Below the pieces are notes generated by a model, which saw nothing but the letters and a program-made list of their open reading frames with translations, had not been told where the DNA came from and ran no database searches. The translations under genes and the position numbers were made by a program. Positions 12,677 through 18,869 of a DNA stretch of 18,869 nt are shown here, one piece after another (positions within the stretch are counted from its first letter, which is position 1; every line of letters starts with the position of its first letter). Origin of the DNA: Prevotella sp. (GTDB lineage Bacteria; Bacteroidota; Bacteroidia; Bacteroidales; Bacteroidaceae). The stretch spans positions 1-18,869 of the forward strand of contig JAEEZP010000209.1 in NCBI GenBank assembly GCA_016291915.1. The letters run 5' to 3'.

Positions 12677-15050
12677 GCTCTTTCTATTGATCATATTATT
12701 ATGTAATACGTCAGCGATCTTTTGTCAGGACATCACTGACAGCGTCGCTCTCCACCTGCAGGAACAGTTACGAAAGTTCCCTCAGGAGAAGGTGGCGTTG
12801 CATGTTGACCGGACGGTGTTCCTGCCTGGCGATACGATATGTTTGAAGGCCTATGTCACGGATGCTTCCTCCTTACGTCCCGAGCTTGACAACCAGTTTG
12901 TCTATGTGGAGTTGCTCAATGCAAAGAACCGATCCATACAACGAGTCCGACTGATTGCCTCCAACAATCTCTATACGGGTTATGTCCCCTTGCCTTTTGA
13001 GCAACAAGAGGGTACTTATTACCTTTGGGCATATACGCTTTATTCGGCACAGGTCAAAAACCATGAATGTATTGTTCCGATACAGGTGGGGGTCAACAAA
13101 CAAGAATCCTCTCCACCGCATGTATCGAAACCGTTGTTGCGGTTCTTCCCGGAAGGCGGTTATCTGGTGGAGGGAGCTACCTGCATGGTTGCTTTTGAGG
13201 CTTCGACGGAAAGCGGTGACAGTCTGGATATAACTGGAGAGATTATCGACAGTCATGGAGAGGTGGTCAGCCGGTTTAAGACTTTTCACCATGGCTTAGG
13301 ATTCTTCCCACTTACCGTCCGGCAGGGAGAGACTTATAAGGCTATTTGTCGTAGTCAACAGGGCAAAACGTATTCGTTTGCTTTGCCTCAGGCACGTGCC
13401 GATGCTATATGCCTGCGATGCCGTATAAAATCGGACGAGGTGCAGGTCATCATCAACAGTGGCACTAAAAAACAGCAAACGCCCCTCTATCTGCTCGTTC
13501 ATTGTCGTGGACGGATAGTCAGGATGATGCCGGTCAAGCCTGGAGCCACTTATCATCTGCCTTTCAAACAGTTGCCTGCGGGAGTGAACAGTCTGTTGCT
13601 CTTAGATGGAAACCGTCGCATACTGAGTGAACGACTGGTATTCTCCAACAACCATTCCAGTCATCTGCCGCTATCCATGGAGATGTCTCGTCAGGAATAT
13701 GGCCTGCGTGACAGTATTCCTCTGAGGCTTTCCCTGCCAGACATAAACACCGATGAGATGGCCTTCCTCTCGCTTTCCGTGACCGACGATTCGTTTACCC
13801 GCAACCATCGTTCGCCCTCGCTCTGGAGTCAGTTGCTGTTGTCGTCTGACCTACCCGGGGTTAACGGCCGGTTGGATGAGTATTTTCATCCCTCCTTCCA
13901 GGCAGACCAACTTGATCTGCTGATGATGGTGAATGGTTGGCGTCGCTATGACCTGAATGCCGTGATGCAGGGACAATATACCATTCCGTCTGTAGAGAAG
14001 GAACACGAGCAGTGCATCAGTGGAAGGGTGCGTAGTGTGTTCACTGACAAGCCGGTCGGAGAAGCAGAGGTGGTGCTTGCCATTACAAAGATGAAACATA
14101 TCGATACTGCCATAACAGATTCCACAGGTCGTTTCGAGTTTCATGGACTGAACTACCCCAACGATGCGGATGCTATCGTCTATGCCATGCGTGAGAAAAA
14201 ACGTCGTTGCTTGGTGGAATTAGATAAATTGCAGACACCTTATACTCCTGATGTTGGTATTGTCAGGGGGTCGGCTAAAATGTTACCGTGGGTGGATGTT
14301 GATGAAGAATTGTTGGAGATGTATGCAAGGGAGAGTCATCTTTTGCAGGAAGTGGTGGTAAAAGGTCATAGAGGATCAGGGTCGCTGTCTGACAACACCA
14401 CCCTGTCGCTCGACCGCAAGGCGATAGAAGAGGGGGAATATCCTAATTTTGGTTTTCTTTTATTGTGTACAAACATGCTTGATGTAGATTATAGCAGCGG
14501 TACTATCACCGCGGATCCGATGCTTTCCATGTCGGGTATCGACAAGATGTTAGGACATGAGTTTGGGCAGTCACCCGAAAATGGTAACGGACCGAAAGTG
14601 AAACTCTACGTCAATGGTATGCATATTCCCGACCTTACCTTTAATGATTTTGAATTGGAGGACATCGACCGTGTTGACCTTTATTTAGGTTCCAAGGCAT
14701 GGGTGTTCGACCCCAATACCAACGGTGTCATTAATATAACCACGCGTAGCGGTCTGAACCGGCCTTCGGATAATATCTTTAATAATAAGATTGTACGCCT
14801 TACCGGCTATCAGTCTCCCATAGAATATTATTTCCCCCGCTACGCTCATGGAGAAAAACCTTCTCAGATGCAGCCTGACATGCGGCGTACCATTTACTGG
14901 AATCCATACCTGCGAATGGGGAAGGATACTCCTTTGAATATTTCTTTCTTCAGTGCCGACCAGCCTACCCGATACACCATCCGTGTGGAAGGAATAACCA
15001 GTTATGGGCGGATTGTTGATGGAGAATTGAAAATAAAAGTACAGAAATGA
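12669..15050 (+). CDS. MG2-like / TonB-plug-domain protein without a beta-barrel
   Basis: 793 aa from ATG 12669, chosen because a signal peptide (1-20, ending SAIFCQ) starts there; an earlier in-frame ATG at 12639 lies inside the preceding gene and adds 10 polar residues. Order of parts: macroglobulin-like MG2 domain (about 40-140; KVALHVDRTVFLPGDTICLK at 41-60), further beta-sandwich domains to about 440, a carboxypeptidase-regulatory-like domain (about 449-520; SGRV, DSTGRFEFHGL), LLQEVVVKGHR (558-568), and a TonB-receptor plug-like domain (about 590-695; KVKLYVNG, DIDRVDLYLG, GVINITTRSG). No 22-strand barrel follows, only about 95 residues. It probably works in the periplasm or at the outer membrane surface; whether it transports, inhibits or scaffolds is unknown. 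Confidence 0.8.
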   Translation: MNRLFLLIILLCNTSAIFCQDITDSVALHLQEQLRKFPQEKVALHVDRTVFLPGDTICLKAYVTDASSLRPELDNQFVYVELLNAKNRSIQRVRLIASNNLYTGYVPLPFEQQEGTYYLWAYTLYSAQVKNHECIVPIQVGVNKQESSPPHVSKPLLRFFPEGGYLVEGATCMVAFEASTESGDSLDITGEIIDSHGEVVSRFKTFHHGLGFFPLTVRQGETYKAICRSQQGKTYSFALPQARADAICLRCRIKSDEVQVIINSGTKKQQTPLYLLVHCRGRIVRMMPVKPGATYHLPFKQLPAGVNSLLLLDGNRRILSERLVFSNNHSSHLPLSMEMSRQEYGLRDSIPLRLSLPDINTDEMAFLSLSVTDDSFTRNHRSPSLWSQLLLSSDLPGVNGRLDEYFHPSFQADQLDLLMMVNGWRRYDLNAVMQGQYTIPSVEKEHEQCISGRVRSVFTDKPVGEAEVVLAITKMKHIDTAITDSTGRFEFHGLNYPNDADAIVYAMREKKRRCLVELDKLQTPYTPDVGIVRGSAKMLPWVDVDEELLEMYARESHLLQEVVVKGHRGSGSLSDNTTLSLDRKAIEEGEYPNFGFLLLCTNMLDVDYSSGTITADPMLSMSGIDKMLGHEFGQSPENGNGPKVKLYVNGMHIPDLTFNDFELEDIDRVDLYLGSKAWVFDPNTNGVINITTRSGLNRPSDNIFNNKIVRLTGYQSPIEYYFPRYAHGEKPSQMQPDMRRTIYWNPYLRMGKDTPLNISFFSADQPTRYTIRVEGITSYGRIVDGELKIKVQK

Positions 15051-15072
15051 GGGGATTTCTCTCATTTAATTA

Positions 15073-15080
15073 TATCTTTG
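15073..15080 (+). promoter_or_regulatory. -7 element upstream of the ADP-ribosylglycohydrolase gene
   Basis: TATCTTTG fits TAnnTTTG and lies 20 nt before ATG 15101. The -33 region has no good TTTG. Its position argues against the in-frame ATG at 15047. Confidence 0.5.
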
Positions 15081-15100
15081 CAGTAGAAATTATAATCTAT

Positions 15101-15895
15101 ATGCTTGGAGCTATCATAGGAGATATCGTGGGATCAAGATTTGAGTTCTCCGCACCACCCACAGAAAACTTTGAGTTGTTCACGCCGGACTGTTCTTATA
15201 CCGATGATACTATCTGTACCATCGCCATTGCGGATGCAATCCTGAATGGTAAGGGCTATAAGGAGAGTCTGCTGCATTGGTGTAGGAAATATCCTGATCC
15301 CATGGGCGGTTACGGTGGGCGGTTTGCCCAATGGGTCTTTTCCAATGATCCGCAGCCTTATGGTTCTTACGGCAATGGCTCGGCTATGCGCGTCAGTCCG
15401 GTTGCTTGGTTGTTCGACGATTATGATGAGGTGAAGGAAGAAGCGCGTAAGACAGCGGCTCCTACCCATAACCACCCCGAGGGTATCAAGGGCGCAGAGT
15501 GCATCGCCACCTTAACCTATTGGCTACGAACCTGCCGTATCACCCGTGATGAGGTGGAGGGAAAAGTGGAGAAGGTGTGGCATTATGAGATACCCTCACT
15601 GAAGGATATCTACAAGATCGGTGCTCAGAACCACTTCGACGGTACGTGTATGGAGACCGTGCCCATGGCTATCCGCTGTTTCTTAGAGTCGGAGAACTTC
15701 GAAGACGCTATCCGTATCGCGGTGCTTGCCGATGGAGATACTGACACGAAGGCGGCCATCACGGGCACACTTGCAGAGGCTTTCTACGAGATCCCCGAAG
15801 AGTTGGTAGATAAGGCTTTCGCATACCTTCCCTCAGACATGCTCGATGTGATCACCGCCTACTATAAGCACATCCAGAATATTTACGAAGAGTAG
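15101..15895 (+). CDS. ADP-ribosylglycohydrolase family protein (DraG/ARH fold)
   Basis: 264 aa, cytosolic. Family marks in order: MLGAIIGDIVGSRFE at the start, YTDDT (33-37) for the first metal-binding set, GNGSAMR (91-97), THNHPEG (122-128) and ADGDTDTKAAITG (210-222) for the second metal-binding set. Members bind two Mg2+ or Mn2+ ions and cleave ADP-ribose from protein Arg, Ser or other acceptors, or from small molecules; the substrate here is not known. No ADP-ribosyltransferase gene is visible in the window. The frame is open back to an ATG at 15047 that overlaps the previous stop as ATGA, but the family N-terminus and the promoter box at 15073 favour 15101. It is convergent with the ATPase gene, 17 bp apart. 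Confidence 0.9.
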   Translation: MLGAIIGDIVGSRFEFSAPPTENFELFTPDCSYTDDTICTIAIADAILNGKGYKESLLHWCRKYPDPMGGYGGRFAQWVFSNDPQPYGSYGNGSAMRVSPVAWLFDDYDEVKEEARKTAAPTHNHPEGIKGAECIATLTYWLRTCRITRDEVEGKVEKVWHYEIPSLKDIYKIGAQNHFDGTCMETVPMAIRCFLESENFEDAIRIAVLADGDTDTKAAITGTLAEAFYEIPEELVDKAFAYLPSDMLDVITAYYKHIQNIYEE

Positions 15896-15902
15896 TGCCT
15901 TA

Positions 15903-15934
15903 GTGGAATGTTTCAGAATATTTCACCATTCCAC
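15903..15934. terminator. Inverted repeat between convergent gene ends
   Basis: GTGGAATG (15903-15910) and CATTCCAC (15927-15934) form a perfect 8-bp stem with a 16-nt loop; one arm lies inside the last codons of the minus-strand ATPase gene. There is no T run on either side, so a role in bidirectional termination is only possible. Confidence 0.3.
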
Positions 15935-17052
15935 AACATCTTCAAGAAGTCCAAGATGTAGATGAGTTCATCTTCGCCGGATTTGCGAGTTATCGGATCG
16001 AGTGACACAAGAATCAGACGGCATTCAGGATGCTCCTCCTTAAAGGCCTTGAGACCTTTTTTATGCTTCGTCTCTACATGTTCTGTAGATTTGATTTCTA
16101 TAGCCACTTTAGCGTCCCCGATAACTACATCAACTTCTTTTTTGTCATAGGTATGCCAATAGGATATAATATCCCACTTGTCATTATATCCTTTGTATGC
16201 TATGATTTCCTGCATCACAAAGTGTTCGAAGGCATGCCCGTAATCATCAGTACCCCGCTTTAAACTATGACGTCCCATTAAGTAGTTTGCTAGACCAACA
16301 TCAAAATAGTAGAAACGTGGAGCCTGGATGATCTTTCGCTTTATTTCTTTCCTAAATGCAGGAATCTCGTATCCAATTAGTGTGTCATATAGTATTTGGA
16401 AATACGACTTGACAGTTTTTGCTGAAACACCGCAATCTGAGGCAATATTAGAATAGTTCAGCATTTCCCCGTCGGAAATGGCTGCAATCTCCATGAAGCG
16501 TTCAAACGCATCGAGTTCCCTCACTTCGCCTTCTTCTCTGATTTCTTCGTCCAGATAGACTTTCACATAACCGGATAAACGTTTGGTTGCATCCTCTACC
16601 ATATAATGACGGGGAATCATACCGTTTTGGACAGCATGGTCAATTTGGAAATCAGTAACCTCTGGCCATACCAAAGGATAAAGTGTTTCTGGTATAGCTC
16701 TACCTCCGAGGGTGTTTGCTCCGGAACGTTTGAGTTTTCTTGCACTGGATCCGCTGAGAATGAAGAATAAACCTCTGTCCACCATCAGGGAATGTACAAC
16801 ATCCAATAGTTCCGGAACTTTTTGGATCTCGTCAACGACCACAAGTGTTCCTGCTGGTTTGTCCTGAAGCGCCTCCCAAAGAGAATACGGATTCAACTTA
16901 AAAGCTCTTCTTACACTCGGATTAAGTAAATCGTAATAAATTGCCCCTTTGAATCTTTCTTTCAAAAGAGTAGACTTCCCCGTCTGACGTGCGCCAAATA
17001 GGAACATTCCTTCATCTAACTTTCTCTCAATATCAAATATTCTCTTGTACAT
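15913..17052 (-). CDS. AAA_14 / DUF4143 ATPase
   Basis: 379 aa. Walker A is GARQTGKS (20-27), Walker B LVVVDE (70-75), and the sensor-like LSGSSARKLK is at 99-108, as in AAA_14 proteins. A winged-helix-like segment (about 185-240; NYSNIASDCGVSAKTVKSYF) follows, then the DUF4143 part (about 225-330) with EVDVVIGD (306-313) and AIEIKST (317-323), which resembles the acidic and lysine pattern of PD-(D/E)XK nuclease folds. These proteins are widespread, often in variable copies, in Bacteroidetes and archaea; their biological role is not established. It is transcribed alone, opposite to the ADP-ribosylglycohydrolase gene, and shows no sign of truncation. Confidence 0.88.
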   Translation of the reverse strand: MYKRIFDIERKLDEGMFLFGARQTGKSTLLKERFKGAIYYDLLNPSVRRAFKLNPYSLWEALQDKPAGTLVVVDEIQKVPELLDVVHSLMVDRGLFFILSGSSARKLKRSGANTLGGRAIPETLYPLVWPEVTDFQIDHAVQNGMIPRHYMVEDATKRLSGYVKVYLDEEIREEGEVRELDAFERFMEIAAISDGEMLNYSNIASDCGVSAKTVKSYFQILYDTLIGYEIPAFRKEIKRKIIQAPRFYYFDVGLANYLMGRHSLKRGTDDYGHAFEHFVMQEIIAYKGYNDKWDIISYWHTYDKKEVDVVIGDAKVAIEIKSTEHVETKHKKGLKAFKEEHPECRLILVSLDPITRKSGEDELIYILDFLKMLWNGEIF

Positions 17053-17112
17053 ATAATTCTGAATTTTGTGAATGTACTCCAGATTTTTATAAGAAATTCG
17101 GGAGTATGGTCA

Positions 17113-17120
17113 CAAATTTA
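17113..17120 (-). promoter_or_regulatory. -7 element of the ATPase gene
   Basis: On the minus strand TAAATTTG (17120-17113) fits TAnnTTTG, about 60 nt upstream of ATG 17052. No TTTG is seen at the -33 position. The rest of the gap 17053-17282 shows no other feature. Confidence 0.45.
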
Positions 17121-17282
17121 GTGTATTTTTCTGAAGCAGGTATATAAGGCGATCAACTATTAACATTTTTTACATTCTTGTGGCTAAGTCAAAAATATAT
17201 AATGATAAAGATTGAAAAAAGTGGTTTGTAAATTAGAGATTTGCAACTCATAGGTCGGATCTTTGAGCCACGAATGAAATGT

Positions 17283-18869
17283 TTACTGCTGCATACCGAT
17301 TTCTTTGACCATTTGTTCGAAGTTATCACGGTTACCGGCTGCTTTGTTTTTGATGCGTGCTCGGTAAGCGTAAATGGAGTTGGGTGAGTAGTGGAGGAAT
17401 TCGGCAATCTTTGAACTCTCGTCAATACCCAGTCGTATGAGGGCGAAGATACGAAGGTCGGTATTCAATGAGTTCCTGTCGGCAGGTATGATCCTTTCCT
17501 CTTTACGCAGGAGGGCATTGAAGTCGTCGATGAAGGTAGGGAACAGATGGAGGAATACCGAATCGAAATTCTCCAGCAGTTCTTTCAGTTCATCCTCCTT
17601 AAGGTGTTCGGATGAAGTTATGCGAAGCAGGTCGTTATATTGGTTGGCTTTCAGTTTACGGTTCACCTTGATGCGGTAGTTGTCCAACTTATTGATATAG
17701 TCGGAGCATATCGTGAGGAACTTTCCGATATATTCATCTTTCACGCGCGTCGTATCGTTGAGGCGCATGATGGCATTCCGCAGTTGTTCGTTAGTGTCGG
17801 AAAGCATCTGGTTAGCGTCAGACAATAGGGTGTTGTTCTCCTGCAGTTGTTGGTTTTTGACCTCCAGTTGGTCATTGAGTGAGTTCAGTTCATTCCGTGC
17901 CTTTGCCAGTTGTCGGCGTTTCTTCATGACGTACAGCAGTGAGAGGAGGATGCCGAGGAGCAGCAGACTGATGATGCCGATGGTCCATCTCAGGTGGTTG
18001 TTAGCTGTCTGCAGCTGTTGTTTATACTCATCGTTGATACGTGCCACGACGGGTGCAACCTGCCATGAACGCATATGAGTGGAAAACCGTGTGAGACATT
18101 TCCATGAGAAGTCGATATAACGATGTGCCCGGTTCACATCCTCTTTCTTACTAATCAGTGAGTTAGCCAGGCTCCACAGTGATCCCTGGTCCATGATAGC
18201 ATTGCGGATATCCGCCAATGCCGACTGTATCAGCCAGTAACGCTGCATCTCCACATCCCCGAGTTTTCTGTAAATCTCTGAACGGAAGAATGCCATGATG
18301 GCAAAAGGGCGTGTGCCGGGTTCGCATGCCTGCATCCACCGGTCACTATATGTCAGTGCTTCCTCTTGTTTATTCTCGTTGTTTAGTAAATTTGTGCGGA
18401 AAGACAACCATGTCATAGAAGTCGTGTCGAGACGTTCCAATAGTCTGGTTTTCATCTCGTTCGCCTGTTGGTGAAAGGCCTGGCTTAGCTTGGGGTCATG
18501 CGAGTAGAATCCCATCTCACCATAGAGACGGTTCATGGCTATGAGGTGTTCGTCGTCGATGTATTGCTCGGGTACCTCACTCAGATGGATGCGTGCCTCA
18601 TTGTAGAATCCTGAGTTCGACAGTTGGTTTGCCAGACTGATGGTAGCGGTTGCCAACAGATCATCTCTCCCCATGCTTTTTGCTAGTTCGATGCAGCGAT
18701 ATTGATAGGCAATGGCAGAGTCGTTTTCAAAGGGGATATATTCCATGTATATCTTTGTTGCCGCTTCGTATTGCTGGATCTCCGTCTTTGCCTTGAGATA
18801 TTCCTCTTTAAGGTTTGCTATCTGTTGTTCTTTTTTCTGCAGGAAGATATCGGCAGAGTCGATGGCTGC
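17283..18869 (-). CDS. DUF6377-type transmembrane regulator, 5' end outside the window
   Basis: 528 codons are visible. The frame is open to the window edge, with 41 codons before the ATG at 18746. That stretch (SADIFLQKKEQQIANLKEEY) matches the N-terminal helix expected for the family, so the ATG at 18746 is internal and the true start lies beyond 18869. Counted from the window edge: helical TPR-like region to about 290, a TM helix at about 294-315, a long coiled coil (about 320-371) with repeated LSD, LND and NQQLQEN patterns, then the conserved C-terminal domain (about 374-525) with RVKDEYIGKFL, FLHLFPTFIDDFNALLRKEE and an HTH-like end LRIFALIRLGIDESSKIAEF. Such proteins are thought to sense outside the membrane and bind DNA inside. 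The target is unknown. Confidence 0.85.
   Translation of the reverse strand, partial: AAIDSADIFLQKKEQQIANLKEEYLKAKTEIQQYEAATKIYMEYIPFENDSAIAYQYRCIELAKSMGRDDLLATATISLANQLSNSGFYNEARIHLSEVPEQYIDDEHLIAMNRLYGEMGFYSHDPKLSQAFHQQANEMKTRLLERLDTTSMTWLSFRTNLLNNENKQEEALTYSDRWMQACEPGTRPFAIMAFFRSEIYRKLGDVEMQRYWLIQSALADIRNAIMDQGSLWSLANSLISKKEDVNRAHRYIDFSWKCLTRFSTHMRSWQVAPVVARINDEYKQQLQTANNHLRWTIGIISLLLLGILLSLLYVMKKRRQLAKARNELNSLNDQLEVKNQQLQENNTLLSDANQMLSDTNEQLRNAIMRLNDTTRVKDEYIGKFLTICSDYINKLDNYRIKVNRKLKANQYNDLLRITSSEHLKEDELKELLENFDSVFLHLFPTFIDDFNALLRKEERIIPADRNSLNTDLRIFALIRLGIDESSKIAEFLHYSPNSIYAYRARIKNKAAGNRDNFEQMVKEIGMQQ

Noticed and set aside
13851..14144. Minus-strand open frame within the MG2/plug gene
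   Set aside because: Overlaps a well-supported coding region and has no recognisable features.
15913..17052. DUF4143 ATPase together with the ADP-ribosylglycohydrolase as a defence or toxin-antitoxin pair
   Set aside because: The genes are convergent, not cotranscribed, and no ADP-ribosyltransferase or other toxin is visible nearby.

Overview
The window reads as a chromosomal segment of a Bacteroidales bacterium, most likely Prevotella/Segatella-like (the genus is inference). Support: promoters of the Bacteroidetes type (TTTG, about 20 nt, TAnnTTTG), A-rich gene starts without Shine-Dalgarno sequences, a fused SecDF, a DUF6377-type membrane regulator, and several proteins with carboxypeptidase-regulatory or TonB-plug-like modules.

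Layout. 13-138: tRNA-Gln(TTG) and its terminator. 142-222: inverted array of AGT-led octamers, then a small secreted protein on the minus strand (226-747). 1040-2733: kduI-kduD, two successive steps of unsaturated uronate catabolism. 2737-2855: inverted array of AGT-led heptamers and a bidirectional terminator, then the HU-type protein gene (2905-3174, minus). 3379-5386: a rhomboid protease and a membrane-anchored endonuclease/exonuclease/phosphatase protein in a tight operon. 5558-8575: secDF, followed by an elaborate RNA-like structure (8598-8675). 8760-10457: a transmembrane TPR-HTH regulator. 10750-15050: an accessory-looking group holding an AT-rich orphan, a lipoprotein, a secreted protein and a large MG2/TonB-plug protein. 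15101-15895: an ADP-ribosylglycohydrolase-family gene. 15913-17052 (minus): an AAA_14/DUF4143 ATPase. 17283 to the window end (minus): a DUF6377-type regulator whose 5' end lies outside the window.

How parts fit together. The housekeeping half (tRNA, HU, rhomboid, secDF) is ordinary. The region from 8760 to 15050 is the least explained: a membrane-spanning regulator with a C-terminal HTH stands before two promoter-led transcription units that encode exported proteins of unknown role. That the regulator controls them is inference from position only. The least expected structural signal is the pair of converging AGT-led repeat arrays, period 8 in one and period 7 in the other, each five units per arm and each between convergent genes.
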